DNA of 64,000 nt from Chaetoderma sp. LZ-2023a (taxonomy: Eukaryota > Mollusca > Caudofoveata > Chaetodermatida > Chaetodermatidae): NCBI GenBank assembly GCA_034401795.1, contig CM067369.1, forward strand, positions 188,006,742 to 188,070,741, written 5' to 3'. Below, piece after piece: positions 21,355 through 33,210 of the stretch. Both the position numbers and the translations under genes were made by a program. The notes beneath the pieces are model-generated. The model worked only from the letters and a program-made list of their open reading frames with translations. It made no database searches and was not told the origin of the DNA. How positions within the stretch are numbered: the first letter of the stretch is position 1; each line of letters starts with the position of its first letter.

Positions 21355-21497
21355 TGAGGAATGTCTATATGCAGGCCAAGAGAAGACTTTTTTGAAAATT
21401 TACAACTGGAATGACTGTCTCGATAATCGAGCCAGTCATTCCAGTGGTAAATCTTCAAAAATAGTCTTCTCTTGGCCTGCAAACGGACATTCAATAA
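21355..21497. repeat. Palindromic MITE family B, well preserved
   Basis: GGAATGTCTATATGCAGGCCAAGAGAAGAC is inversely repeated as GTCTTCTCTTGGCCTGCAAACGGACATTC. The centre is ACTGTCTCGATAATCGAGCCAGT. Confidence 0.9.
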
Positions 21498-21500
21498 GCT

Positions 21501-21806
21501 AAATAGTTTGATTTTCTTAAACAAACTTGAAATTGAGATGCTTGTATTTCAACTGTTAAAGGGCTAATAATATTTACTAAATTTTCTTAGATATCTCTTA
21601 ATCGGGAACGAAAATGGTTGATGACAAAACCTTCAGGCGTAAACAACTAGAACTGCGTTGCTTGAGAATTCCTTCAAAGGTGACTGGCGTAATTGCTGCT
21701 CAATTGCTTTCATATGCTCTCTTGCTTACGGCAAATCCATTTCTTGCGAAAACATTCTTCAACACGTTTGTTGTAATGCCCGCAAAGTAATAATACAGCT
21801 AGTTTC
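21501..21806. other. No recognisable feature
   Basis: Unique-looking sequence before the tetranucleotide array. Confidence 0.4.
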
Positions 21807-21862
<56 letters not shown>

Positions 21863-22765
21863 TGGATGGATGGATGGATGGATGGATGGATGGGTGGATG
21901 GATGGATGGATGGATGGATTGATGGATGTCTATATGGATGTCTAGATGGATGGATGGAAGGACTGGTGGGCTGGCGGGTTGGTAAGTGTGCTGGTGGGTG
22001 GGTATGTGGATGGATGGAAGGACGGACGGACGGGCGGACTGGCGGGCGGGTGGGTGGGTGGGTGGGTGGGTGGGTGGGTGGGTGGGTGGGTGGGTGGGTG
22101 GTTGGTTGGTTGGTTGGTTGGTTGGTTGGTTGGTTGGTTGGTTGGTTGGTTGGTTGGTTGGTTGGTTGGTTGGTTGGTTGGTTGGTTGGTGGGTGGGTGG
22201 GTGGGTGGGTGGGTGGGTGGGTATGTGGATGGACGGACGGACGAGTGGGCGGGTTGGTTGGTTGGTTGGTTGGTTGGTTGGTTGGTTGGTTGGTTGGTTG
22301 GTTGGTTGGTTGGTTGGTTGGTGGGTGGTTGGTTGGTTGGTTGGTTGGTTGGTTGGTTGGTTGGTGGGTGGGTGGGTGGGTGGGTGGGTGGGTGGGTGGG
22401 TGGGTGGTGGGTATGTAGATGGGCGGATGGACGGACGAGTGGGCGGGTGGGCGGGCGGGTGGGTTGGTTGGTGGGTTGGTTGGTTGGTTGGTTGGTTGGT
22501 TGGTTGGTTGGTTGGTTGGTTGGTCGGTCGGTCGGTCGGTCGGTCGGTCGGTCGGTCGGTCGGTCGGTCGGTCGGTCGGTCGGTCGGTCGGTCGGTCGGT
22601 CGGTTGGTTGGTTGGTTGGTTGGTTGGTTGGTTGGTTGGTGGGTGGGTGGGCGGGTGGGTGGGTATGTGGATGGGCGGACTGGCAGACGGATGGACTGAC
22701 GGACTGGCGGATGGTGTGTGGGTGGGTGGGTGGGTGTGTGGGTGGGTGGATGGTTGATGAATAGT
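21807..22765 (+). repeat. Composite (GAT)n/(GGAT)n/(GGGT)n/(GGTT)n/(GGTC)n array
   Basis: It opens with (GAT)n at 21807-21858, then (GGAT)n, then long blocks of GGGT, GGTT and CGGT. Four spacers starting GGTATGTGGATGG or GTATGTAGATGGG occur at about 22001, 22221, 22411 and 22663, giving a higher-order period of about 190-250 bp. Long open frames of Gly/Trp/Val or Pro/Thr/Asn on both strands are repeat translations. Confidence 0.97.
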
Positions 22766-23773
22766 CAGGCAGGCGCAGGCAGGCGCAGGCAGCTGGATGG
22801 ATGGCCAGGTTGGTAGGCATGCAGGCATGCAGTATAACCTTTAAAATGCTATCGTCTTGAACACGTCTCATCAACAATGTGCTATTGGACCACAATAGCA
22901 GCTACTACCGCTTGCACAAATGGGCGAGTCGATGGCCGATCGTGTATTGAGCCTTGAACATTGAACAATGGCTTTGAACCTTATTTGACTGGCATCTTTC
23001 CAAGGTAATACAAATTCGAATTGCTCTCAATATAATCATGATGATTTTACGTATAATATACATAGTAAACGCCCCAATGCAATATTCAAGGTCAAACGAG
23101 TTAATAGTGTACAGAATCAAATCAGTTTTGCCAGAAAATATTGACAATTATCCCAGCACTGGTAAAACACATTCTGTCAATAATAAATCTCTCGTTCCAG
23201 CTTCTTCGGCAGACTGTAGTCACTTAATGCAAGAGCATACTATTCATTGCGTTCTTCCCATATGTTGCAGACGACAATCTTTTATCACATATTTAACATC
23301 CTGCTAAAGATTCCAATAACAATTTGATTGAAAGTCTTTCGTGCTTTAGGCAGCACCTACATTTAGTGAACATATCATCAAAATTTCAACATGGTTCTTA
23401 TTTATTTCCTTTGAAATAAGACGCCTGAGAATTCAGTCTTAAAATGTTTCAGCACGCCCGAATCGGTTATTGCGTGCGTAGCAATCTCGCTGAAATATTT
23501 CCCCGTTTGCTCAACACGTCCGATGGGACCCCATCAGTCATGTTTATTGATTTCTGAAAATACTCATTCGTAATCTATTTTTTTTAAAGAAACGATGCCA
23601 TCTGGAAAGCACAACACGATGACGGAGAGTTGAGTAATCGTGGCGTATAGAACTGGACAACTGTTCATCGAGCGAAAGTCGATTATTTATATCTGACCTC
23701 TGCAGGGGCCTTTCCATGTCAGATTTACCAATAACTGCATTCTGGGTAATACAATTATTTAGGCAGCTAAACA
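22766..23773. other. No recognisable gene; decayed hairpins only
   Basis: Short blocks at about 22975-23030 and 23315-23400 resemble decayed family A cores (ATTTGACTGGCATC, TTTGATTGAAAGTC). Nothing else could be supported. Confidence 0.4.
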
Positions 23774-24152
23774 GAATGGACCTTCCCAGTTTTAGATATG
23801 CCTCGCCCATCTCTAGCTAAGCGCCACCCACGCCATGCTCGTGTTTGGCTCAGTCTTCAGAAAACTATACAGGTTATCTTTTGAATATTTTGAAACTAAT
23901 TTTACTGAGTGCTGTTGTTGACTATGGCAGCAACAGCGCCCAATCAAATTAGTTTCAAAATATTCGACTGAATGTTTATTAAATAGTAAAGACAAACAAT
24001 TCGTACAACGTGTCGGACTATTAAGCGTTAAAGACTGACTAAATCGAGTCATTCATGACGTCATGATTATGACATGATCCCACACGTCACGTAGTTGATT
24101 ATGACATTTATATAACTTCAGATGGTGGATGCATAAAATGGAAAATTATATT
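23774..24152 (+). repeat. MITE family A copy
   Basis: AATGGACCTTCCCAGTTTTAG opens the copy, followed by the GC-box arm. The hairpin is at 23880-23968 with CTATGGCAGCAACAG, and the CRE arm has TGACGTCA at about 24057. The right end AAAATGGAAAATTATA has diverged. Confidence 0.88.
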
Positions 24153-24214
24153 GACTGTGGCAGTTCATAGAGAGAGTCATGGCTCAAATACATCTAGGTG
24201 TAAGCGGCCACTAA

Positions 24215-24321
24215 AACAAAACCACCACCACCATCACCACCACCACCATCACCACCACCATCACCACTACCACCAACAACAACAACAACATCATCATCAT
24301 CAACAACAACAACAACAACCA
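24215..24321 (+). repeat. (CAC)n/(CAT)n/(CAA)n trinucleotide repeat
   Basis: Mixed CAC, CAT and CAA units. The minus-strand Val/Asp/Gly-rich frame is this repeat translated. Confidence 0.93.
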
Positions 24322-24394
24322 TAACTGTGGCAGTAATTATTTTGAGGCCGACCTGCTCTTCACTGTCACTGAGCTCTAGAGGCAGCCTCGTCAC

Positions 24395-25985
24395 TTGTAT
24401 TGGCTTGACGCTTGAGTCGGGTGTTTCAAGAATGACGTGGACCTGACCTCTTAGGAAAATGTTTCAAAATATATTTGCTAAATGCATAAATTGTGCAGCT
24501 TCCCTACCACTCTAATAATTCCATAATATTTCAATGGTAGCTGACTGTTACTAATTCATATGTAATGTTTAAAAATTCCGCAAAACGTTTTGAAAAAATG
24601 TAACTGGAAGTTGTTGTTGTAATTGGTTTTGATCAAATTAAACTGTTTTTTAGTCACGTATAATAAAGTATATAATTTCTCTAAACAATATATACAATTC
24701 TTTTTGTTTCCTATAAATTTGGCCTAAGGGATTTACTAATTAATTGCAGACACGTGGTAAAATGTATCAGCTTTTGCGTCAGAACGGTATTTCAGAATGA
24801 AGAGACGTCAACACCATATGCCGAAAGATGCCTTCCAGCGATCAAAACATAACGCTCACCAATTTCTAAACATACGGTGCATTGATCAACAGCGTTATAG
24901 TTATGTCATTTTTGGAAAGACGTCAACTTTTCTTATTTAGTGGAATCTTATCTTTTCCTGCTCGCATGTCTTACATCACCGTAATTAGAGAACCACTTCA
25001 TCTCGCGGGCTGGTATGACCACGTTAAAGCTTCGAGGCTGTCTGGCAGTCCGGGAGGTTGGCTCAGAGCGAAGGATAATACACCAGCTAATAACCAACAT
25101 TAGAAGCCATTAATAAACTTATGATGTTGCTAACGTCTATTTAACAACACGCGAAGATTCATTCTATCAAAAAACTGTTAGACAGATTATTTTGAAATAC
25201 GTGTTTTAGCCTTACGAAACCGCGTCGCGTTTGCATTGGTCAAGTACGGCCCAATAACCTGCGTTTTCATTGGTTATCTTCTTTTAGCTATTATATTTCC
25301 CTTGTGAGATCATATGGAAATGAGAATCTGTTTTTACATGTAATCTCTTTGTAGAATAAAGTACAGATAATCATATAAGCGTTCAGCATTTCAACTTCCA
25401 ATGAAATTACTTTCAACATATTCACTAGTTCAAGTTCACTGACTCTGCCCTATACAAATTCTGATCTGACGTCCGTCATATTAGAATTTTTATCGGGCAG
25501 AATCAAAGAACTCTGGTTATATATGCGCTAACTAGCTATTATGGTTGCTTTGAAATTCGTCATTTGCGCTTCACTGCAGAAAGAGGTTTGATGTGTTTCA
25601 TGGAATATATTCATTATTATGTTTAATATTTTTTCTAAAAAGGCATATTCGCCGCATATTACCTAATAGTGCGGAAACTCAGATATTTTTATCACAATTC
25701 ATGCGAGCGACTAAACTGACATCTTCCCTTCAAAGAGGATAAGATTAGACTATGTTATTTATGTACCCAGATAATCGTTCATGTCCGCTATCGAGTTAGA
25801 ACCGCTACATGTGTTTGCTTATCTCTGGGAAATCTGAATGTTGTATTTTTATCCATTTGCTGGTGAGCATGACATTTTGGAGGAGTTTTGTTTCGGAACT
25901 TGTTTGTTTACGTCTGTATCGCCATGGCAACAACAACAACAAACACTGCAGTCCCATTCCGAGTCCCATGCTGTGAATAGTTTGT
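24395..25985. other. No recognisable gene
   Basis: AT-rich. Possible decayed hairpin remnants occur at about 24595-24650 (GTAACTGGAAGTTGTTG...) and 25395-25430. No domain or RNA gene recognised. Confidence 0.45.
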
Positions 25986-26245
25986 ATGCGCGTGATTTTG
26001 CGTGCGTACGTGCGCACCTTTGCGTGTTTCTTGCGTGTTATTATTGCATGTATTTGCGTGCGTGCGTGCTTTGGCGCGTGAGTGCGTGTGTACGCTTTTA
26101 TGTGCGTGCTTTTGCGTGCGTGTATGCGTGTTTTTGCGTGCGTGCTTACGTGTGTGGGAGTATATGCGTGTGCGCATGAGAGCGCGCTCGTGAGCGCTTG
26201 CGCGCGTCTGCGCTGGTGTGTGTACGTGTGTGCGTGCGTCCGTGC
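25986..26245 (+). repeat. Imperfect (TGCG)n microsatellite
   Basis: Degenerate TGCG/TGTG units with T-rich interruptions. Cys/Val/Ala-rich and His/Thr-rich frames are repeat translations. Confidence 0.9.
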
Positions 26246-26309
26246 ATCGTAGTGTAACTGAATACTGAAGAATGACTGTTTTGAGTCATTTTACTCAACT
26301 TCTCAATTC

Positions 26310-26585
26310 TCAGGCAATTATATTCAGGTGAGATTTTGAATATTTCGAAACTGACAGGGAGTGCCATACCGTTGCTACCTAGCAAGCCCTTCCAGTCAAA
26401 TTAGTTTCAAAATATCAAGTAGAAAGTTTATTAAATTGTAAATTAACCAAAAACATAAGATTTAGAGGCGTGTGCCTACCCTTGGACATTTCTCCTATTC
26501 CTACGGACCTAAACCATTTCATTGTGACGTCAGGTTTGGTGTGACGTATTTTGACTATACGTAAGATATTTGAGTGACAGATCAG
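26310..26585 (+). repeat. Divergent family A copy
   Basis: GAGATTTTGAATATTTCGAAACTGACAGGGAGTG pairs poorly with TTCCAGTCAAATTAGTTTCAAAATAT. The right arm holds GTGACGTCAGG and ends in TTTGAGTGACAGATC, like the copy at 8160. Confidence 0.6.
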
Positions 26586-26647
26586 ACCACCAATTACAGA
26601 GATACTCGGAGTACTCGGTGATTAGACACGTGTTAACTGTTCATATT

Positions 26648-26820
26648 AACCCTTTAAAACAACTTCTGCAATGGTCGTGAGAAATACCTATTTGCAGACC
26701 AAGTGAAGGTTATTTTTGAAAAATAAACATTGGAATAACTGGCTCGATAACTGAGCCAGTAATTCAAGTGATACATTGTAAATTGTTATCTTCTCTTGAC
26801 CTGCAAACATTTTCCATGAG
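26648..26820. repeat. Palindromic MITE family B with TTAACCCTTT shoulder
   Basis: TTAACCCTTTAAAACAACTTCTGCAATGGTC leads to CTATTTGCAGACCAAG. The right arm is CTTCTCTTGACCTGCAAAC, and the centre is ACTGGCTCGATAACTGAGCCAGT. Confidence 0.8.
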
Positions 26821-27289
26821 AAAATTGAAATCTAGAACAATTTTCAAGATGCAATAGTTAACAATCTTGGCATCTTTCCCGTGGTAGTAACAGAGACGTG
26901 TAACATTATTACCCCAAGCGCGATCAAGACCCAGCCATCTTCGTGGTTATTGTACCGACCAGCTGATTGCCATTACACCAGACTGTTAATAGATGGCGCA
27001 GCGTTAATGACCAGGAACCGATCAGTATAAGTTATTATCTATCCTGACAGTTCTGGAATAAGATGTTAGGGATGTATTTTAGGTAAGATTAGAACTTCTG
27101 ATTAATACCAGGATTGGAGTAACATTTGTCGGTTCCACTAATTCAGCTTCTGTGGTGGTCCATGAAACAGGTAGTGCTAGGAAATATATACAGCTATCCA
27201 TGTCTAAAAAGTGGCAAGCGAAAGATATGTAGTCCCGTAACAGTCTGACTGCTGAAAGCCACCAGACAATAATTTCAATGGGTAATAAC
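26821..27289. other. No recognisable feature
   Basis: No coding domain or repeat recognised. Confidence 0.4.
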
Positions 27290-27440
27290 TCTGGATCTGC
27301 TGACTATTTCGAAAACAATTTGACTGAAAGTTGTTGGTGGCTTAGCCACCAACAACTTTCAGGCAAACAGTTTTCGAAATATTCAGAGTTAAGCCCTATG
27401 GAAAATGTAGTCTGCAGAAATTCAGCGGTCAGAGAGTTAA
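27290..27440. repeat. Hairpin family D copy
   Basis: TCTGCTGACTATTTCGAAAACAATTTGACTGAAAGTTGTTGGTGGC is inversely repeated around the loop TTAGCC. It is followed by AAGCCCTATGGAAAATGTAGTCTGCAGAAATTCAGC, a shoulder shared with 40.8 kb. Confidence 0.78.
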
Positions 27441-27487
27441 TCCTCTGAATCCGAGCGGCCAAATACAAAAAATTGTCTGCAATGCAA

Positions 27488-27655
27488 GAGTAATTCTGCT
27501 GAATATTTTGAAGCTAATTTGACTGGAAGCTATTGCTGTGTGTGGTAGCAACAGTACACCGTCAAATCAGCTTCAAATATTCAACAGCCTACCTTGTAAA
27601 GAAAATCGGGTTCTCCTGATCTGCAAATGAATATTTCTCAAAAGTACCATAGATG
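27488..27655. repeat. Family A-type hairpin joined to a family B fragment
   Basis: CTGCTGAATATTTTGAAGCTAATTTGACTGGAAGC pairs with ACCGTCAAATCAGCTTCAAATATTCAACAG. After CCTACCTTG it joins GTTCTCCTGATCTGCAAATG, a family B arm. Confidence 0.65.
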
Positions 27656-27800
27656 ATTTTAAACGATATGATCGTTTGATCAGATGTAACGCAAATATAA
27701 AGGTCCGACCTCTATGAAAAAAAAATTCAATTTCAATAATTACCATAGAATGCGAGACAGAATATAATCCAGAAGAGAGCGTGAACTAGAACTTGTATCC

Positions 27801-28329
27801 ATGGTCAAGTTCGACTCGCTAACGATAGTCAGTTTGCTGGTTTACTGAACATGCCCAGTCGGATGCTAAGTAGTTAACTATAGTTCGTTGGTACCCTGTA
27901 CCCCATTGAATTACTATTGTAGGAAATTTGGAGCCGGGTACCAGTCTCCATTAACCCTTTCTCTGTCGTCTGTTTTGTTGGCCTACGAAAATGGGTTATT
28001 TTTTTACCGCAGAGACGTCAAAAAGCGTCCATATGACATAAAGTAGGAAGGAATAGGGGCTTGAGAACATTGACATAGGGGCCTACAATGGGAAAGCAAA
28101 ATTTCATCAGACCTAAGTTATTTAGTAAAATATTTACACTTTTATATGCATTTATTCGTAGCAAGCGATCGGTGTCCACCATTTTGAAATTTACGCAAAT
28201 ATCCCACTAACCATCTGAACCGAGCTCAAGTGCTCGGTTGACTATAGTTGACTAGCTAGTTAACTATTTGAAGTTTGATTGGGAATATAGTTAGCTATAG
28301 CTAACTATGTTTAGGAGTCGAACATGACC
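27801..28329. repeat. Candidate inverted-repeat element F
   Basis: The ends GGTCAAGTTCGACTC (from about 27803) and GAGTCGAACATGACC (28315-28329) are inverted with one mismatch. Subterminal AGTTAACTATAG-type palindromes occur on both sides. It is a single copy in the window, so family status is inference. Confidence 0.4.
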
Positions 28330-28344
28330 TATATAACTGTGATT

Positions 28345-28755
28345 CTGTGTTAGCTATGCCCCACCCATCTACAGCTAAGCGCCACCCATGTGTTGAACGT
28401 GTTGGGATCGATTTGTATACCTTGAACCATGACTTTCCTGAATAACATTTTCGAGTTAACTATCTATGCATGTAAGCTGTTGAATGTTTTGATACTAATT
28501 TGACTGGGTGCTGTTGGCAGCAACATCACCCTGTTACTCCCTATGGAGCAACAGCGCCCAGTCAAGTTAGTTTCAAAATAGTCAGCAGAATGTTTATTCC
28601 ATGGTAAATCCACCAAAGATATACAATTCGTACACTTGAAGGACTATTTCAGCTTCACGACGAAGTATTCTCTGTCAATTATAATCGTGCCATCAAATTA
28701 CATGTGACGTAATCGACTATGATGTCATATGCTTGAGTGGTAGATCGGATTCATC
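28345..28755 (+). repeat. MITE family A copy, rearranged hairpin
   Basis: The GC-box-derived arm (GCTATGCCCCACCCATC) is followed by a hairpin with an extra insertion between GGCAGCAACATCACC and GGAGCAACAGCGCCC. The right arm ends GCTTGAGTGGTAGATCGGATTCATCC. Confidence 0.75.
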
Positions 28756-28974
28756 CATTCCGTGCTAGCCACTGATATTTAAAGACTGTAGTAAGCTACG
28801 GTATACATTCATAGACAGTTATAATGAGAGATACCTATCTAAGCACCTGGTGTTAGACGGATATAATGAGGGAGAGACTTATCCAAGCACCTCGTGTGTC
28901 AGCTACGCACTCTGGCAAACATCCGAAATAAAAACATCAAGAAATATTGCAAGGACATAATTTGGTAGGTCCGT

Positions 28975-29090
28975 ATGTAAAAGAATCTTGTTAAAATTTT
29001 TAAACGACGTTGATGTCAGTTGTTGCGATGCTATCGCAACAGCTTTCAGCAACACCCTTTAAAGTTTAACCCATACGATCAACAAGAAAA
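28975..29090. repeat. Decayed core hairpin
   Basis: AATTTTTAAACGACGTTGATGTCAGTTGTTGCGATG and CATCGCAACAGC-like sequence form a short imperfect hairpin, related in layout to the family A and D cores. Confidence 0.35.
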
Positions 29091-29462
29091 CTGGAAGATT
29101 CAGAGGTGAACTTGTTCGGACTAATTGCAAACACTCACACCAGGCGTTGTTAGTTTCAAGCAGCGGTAGATTGGTCTACTCGTGGTCACTCCTGGGCACT
29201 AATTACGACAAAGTGCAGCTGTTGATGCGAGCGTGTGGTGGCGGTGGTGGGGAGGGGATACGCTTTCTGAACGTTGCATCTGTTGCAATGGGTCACTTAC
29301 ATCACGGCCAGCTGTACAACATAGATGTGTAATTACGAACTGGATCTGCTGCTGTCTAGCCTCTGGGCTCTTCATCATCTGAACATGTAGTACGGCCAAA
29401 AACATCAAAATCATTTCCGGTTTAATAATTATTCTGTTGGTTTGTATGAATGGATGAAGGAA

Positions 29463-29754
29463 TAATGGCTGGCTGGCTGGTTGACTGGCTGGATGGATAA
29501 AAAAATAGATCGAAGGATCGATGGATGGGTGGGTGGGTGGGTGGGTCGGTGGGTGGGTGGGTGGGTGGGTGGGTGGGTGGGTGGGTGGGTGGGTGGGTGG
29601 GTGGGTGGGTGGGTGGGTGGGTGGGTGGGTGGATGGATGGATGGATGGATCGAGGATGGCTGGCTGGTTGGCTGGCTGGCTGGCTGGCTGTCTGGGTGGC
29701 TGGCTGGCTGTCTGGGTGACTGGCTGGCTGTCTGGCTGGCTGGCTGACTGCTTA

Positions 29755-29807
<53 letters not shown>

Positions 29808-29935
29808 TTGACTGGTTGAATGGATGGCTGGTTGGATGAATAGATGCATGGATGGACGAACGGACGGACGGGTGGACGGGCGGGTGGGTGCTCGGATGGA
29901 CGGACGGACGGATGGATGGAGTGATGGATAGATGT
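29463..29935 (+). repeat. (GGGT)n-(GGAT)n-(GGCT)n-(GGAC)n tetranucleotide array
   Basis: Nearly uninterrupted GGGT runs from about 29527 to 29632 (about 26 units), then GGAT, then GGCT from about 29657 to 29807, then GGAC/GGGT to 29935. The frames are repeat translations. Confidence 0.97.
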
Positions 29936-29959
29936 GTCCGAGTCCGTGTCGGTATTTTA

Positions 29960-30050
29960 GTATGTTAATCCTTATCCAGTTACTGGGTTGGTATAGGCCA
30001 ACATCGGTGTTGACCCAGTAACGGCCCAGTAACCTGCATTATCAGGGCAA
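29960..30050. repeat. Foldback family C copy
   Basis: CCAGTTACTGGG...CCCAGTAACGGCCCAGTAACCTGCATTATCAGGG. The right arm is intact and the left is diverged. Confidence 0.7.
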
Positions 30051-30120
30051 TTTCAAAATGTTCAACAAAATATGTTTATGTTGTAAGGACTGAGATCAGA
30101 TCTGCGGGAGTGAAAGGGTT
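30040..30120. repeat. Fragment of core hairpin with GAAAGGGTTAA end
   Basis: CAATTTCAAAATGTTCAACAAAATATG leads to GGGAGTGAAAGGGTTAA. The same ending follows the hairpin at 34395-34545. Confidence 0.5.
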
Positions 30121-30878
30121 AATTCAACGCGCAATTTATATCAGTAAATAGCGGGTAGATATATCGATAAGCAAGGAATATATCCAATCCCCTACCCGCT
30201 CGCTGTTTGAGGGTGTACTTATGCTGTCAGAGCCACGAGAATGTAACACACCATCTACTGACAGCGATGGCACCTTGTCAGGCAGAACACGAGATTGCTT
30301 TTATTATGTAATGTTGCATCAAATAATGAAGTCTATATCAATTTGACGTAGCTCACGAAACGATGCCGGCGCTCCGATATTAAATCGATATAGATTTGTT
30401 TTTAAACTAGTTTTAATATAGTTATTGAATGTTAATTAACCTTTTTATATGCATGCGTCTGCGCGTGTGTGTACGTGCGTGCGTGTTGTACATTAACTTA
30501 TGTTTGTCTGTATCTCACACTCTTCATATTCACCATTCTCTCCCCACAGCTGCCTCTATTAACATCCCGTGCCCCTATCACCGTACCACACCCGCTTTGC
30601 CACGTCTGAACTCACACCAGTTCCCGCAATACATTTCGAAAGCATCACTTTACTATCCCTCTGAATCGATTTACAAATAAATATTCCTACAGATGACAAG
30701 AGAGTACATCAGTACATCAAGTAGCTGCCATCTTCCGTTTGTTTTTCTTTGTCTAATTGGTCATCGGATGGCCCTACTGTGAACTAAAATAACACCCAGC
30801 GTGTTTGATCAATATAGCGTGTTATACCAAGCGGGTGTGGTAAATAATAAATACACCCGAGGACACCCTCAGCGAGAG
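30121..30878. other. No recognisable gene
   Basis: Includes a short inverted repeat AGCGGGTAG...CTACCCGCT at about 30148-30205 and a small GTGCGTG patch. No supported gene. Confidence 0.4.
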
Positions 30879-30962
30879 ACAATGATAACGCGGGTTACTG
30901 GGCCGCGACTGGACCAATACCGGACCGTATTGATGTAATACCGGCCCAGTAACTCTCATTAT
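30879..30962. repeat. Foldback family C copy
   Basis: TGATAACGCGGGTTACTGGGCC...ACCGGCCCAGTAACTCTCATTA, with internal ACCGGACC/GGTATT palindromes. Confidence 0.75.
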
Positions 30963-31794
30963 TAGAGGAGCTAGCTAACAGGAAGCATGAAACAGATGTT
31001 GCTTCAAAGGGTCGTCTAGAAGTTTACCGAATTTTGCATATGTTCTATAAAATGAATATTTTGCATTACTATTTTAATGAGTTTGAAAAGATTATTCTTA
31101 GAGCTGTAGTAACGATACTTCACTCCGTAATGATCACGAATTATACGTTGATAATGCGAAGAATTATTGTTTGGTAAAAATTGCCGAAACGCTAGGAATT
31201 TACGCAGCCATCTGTTCTGTATGTGTAATTCCAGCCATTGTGGGCTCACCACTGAAGTCAGGGTAAATAGTTCTCTTCTTCTTCTGCTGAAATTCGTTTT
31301 GCGAGGCACCGAGGCATCAACATTAGCGCTCGTCGTCGCGATCAAGTATAATATAGTCAAATCTAAAACTAAACCAGTAAATAATTATCAAAGTTAACTA
31401 GCGAATGGCATTCAGAGATGTGAAGCCACCTCACCTGGTAGAGAATAAAACACGATCATCTGTCAAGTTTTAAAATCCCCTTTTCCAGACGAGGGGATAA
31501 CAGGATATATAGCTATAATAATACAGCAGTTCGCGCTCCTAAAACAGGAGATTGATACGAACATACGAATAAGTTCATATGCCTATTACTATTTGATACA
31601 AATGCAGTGTGAATCATCTCATAGGCTTGGTATTGGTTGATTGCAGCTGATATGAATTATAGTTCATTGATTAAATTGAACAGATCAGTAGCATCTTCTA
31701 TTATATTGTTAAACCCTGTGTGTGTTTACGTACGTGCGTGCGTGCAATCCATCCTTCTAGACCATTACTGACAAAGCCGGTTAAAGCGAATTTT
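30963..31794. other. No recognisable gene
   Basis: Frames at 31016-31360 (minus) and 31167-31397 (plus) overlap each other and show no domain. Nothing else identified. Confidence 0.4.
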
Positions 31795-31870
31795 CCAAGG
31801 TTCTTGATGAATGTTCATTTGTAGGCCAAGTGAAGTGAATATTATTTTTGAAATTTTTCACGGAGGAGAA
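31795..31870 (+). repeat. Fragment of family B left arm
   Basis: GATGAATGTTCATTTGTAGGCCAAGTGAAG followed by ATTATTTTTGAAATTTTTCAC. The second arm is absent. Confidence 0.5.
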
Positions 31871-32204
31871 GACTTAAAGTGTCATGTGTATTAGTGACAC
31901 ATCCGTACTGCGTTCCATTCGTTACCTAATGTCCACGCTATCCGGGTGTATTGGAAGAAGATGGTTGCTATTAAGCTAATGATATTGTTGTTAGGGAACG
32001 CTGCTGTCTTCAGCTGTCTTATCAAGCAGTACCCACGGGTCTAAGCAGTTCTTCATCTCGCGAATAAAAGAGAGTTAGGGAATATATTGAAGACAGTGTT
32101 GATCAGTCAGTCGATGTAACTCCCTGTTGTCTACAAGCACGACTGTTTGCAGACGAAACATTGCAAAGTGGACAGAAATGTTATACAGTGTAATGAAATC
32201 ACTT

Positions 32205-32312
32205 TGATAGTACATGTTACTGGGCCGATACTGGGCCAATACCGGGCCGATATGGCCCGGTATTGGCCCAGTATCGGCCCAGTATCGGCCCAGTAACACG
32301 CGTTATCATGAC
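32205..32312. repeat. Foldback family C, longest copy
   Basis: ATGTTACTGGGCCGATACTGGGCCAATACCGGGCC is followed by its complement around the centre CCGATATGGCCCGG. The right arm contains one extra GTATCGGCCCA unit, so the palindrome is built of stacked GGCCCAGTA-type units. Confidence 0.85.
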
Positions 32313-32699
32313 AGGGAAGGGTTAACCATTCAATACTATAAAGGATTACATTCTCCATCAATTATAAGGTTTCAATATGTTGAAAAAATAAACAAAATAT
32401 ATAAATGTCTACGGGGCGATGAAATATTGTATCCCCCTCAAAGATTTTGTAATTTGTTTTTTTAAACTGTATATTAATAAACCGCTGAATAATGAGTCTA
32501 GAATGTGTGCATAAATCAGTCCCAGCCACAGACGAGCTATGATTTTTAATGGAAATATTGGCTATGTTTTAATACAGTATTATCGGTAGTACATTTTGAG
32601 TTTCATGATCAATCAGAAGATGACTATAATGGCGGCTGTCCTCACTCTGTTTCCGCTAACAGTGATGCATGATGGACTTTTCCTAGTTGTTATACCGTG

Positions 32700-32822
32700 A
32701 CGGAGGGATCCGATCTGTCAGTAACGTATTTGACGTCATAATCAAAATACGTCACTCGTTATGTGACGCCACAATCAAATGACGCGGGCCCGTCATTAAG
32801 GTGGCATACATCCGACAGTTAT
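32700..32822 (-). repeat. Family A-like CRE arm fragment
   Basis: GGAGGGATCCGATCTGTCAGTAACG, then TTTGACGTCATAATCAAAATACGTCAC, matches the arm found left of the mariner element at 2430-2500. Confidence 0.55.
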
Positions 32823-32832
32823 AGGCGTCTGA

Positions 32833-33210
32833 ATGGATCTTTCCAGTTTTACCTCTGATCCGCCCATTTTAGCTAGGCTCCACCCACATCTCGCTCGTGT
32901 TGGGATCGATCGATCCCTTAATTCTCTGACTATCAATTTCCATAAAACTATACAGGTAAGCTGTTAAATATTTCGAAACTATGGCAACAACAGTGCCCAG
33001 CCAAATTAGTTTCAAAATATTCAACAGTGTTTATTAATTGCTAAAGCCATAGAATTCATACAACGTGTCGGATTATTAATCTCTAAAGACGGACTAAATC
33101 GAATCATTCATGCCACAATTAATTGTGACGTCATCATACACGTCATTTAATTGACTATGACGTCATATGACGTCAGATGATGGATGGATAAACTGGAAAG
33201 TTCTATTGCA
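32833..33210 (+). repeat. MITE family A copy
   Basis: GGATCTTTCCAGTTTTACC starts the GC-box arm and ATCGATCGATCC is intact. The left half of the hairpin is shortened (TTTCGAAACTATGGCAACAACAG). The CRE arm has three TGACGTCA (about 33127, 33158 and 33167), and the copy ends AAACTGGAAAGTTC. Confidence 0.88.

Noticed and set aside
21807-22765. CRISPR array or satellite with regular spacers
   Set aside because: The spacers are themselves variants of the same repeat and are not unique. The context is eukaryotic.
21710-22895. Long Pro/Thr/Asn and Gly/Trp/Val frames
   Set aside because: All frames are open because the tetranucleotide array has no stops. Repeat artefact.
27950-28030. TTAACCCTTT sequence as a telomere-like repeat
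   Set aside because: It is a single occurrence at a possible piggyBac-like end, not a tandem TTAGGG-type array.
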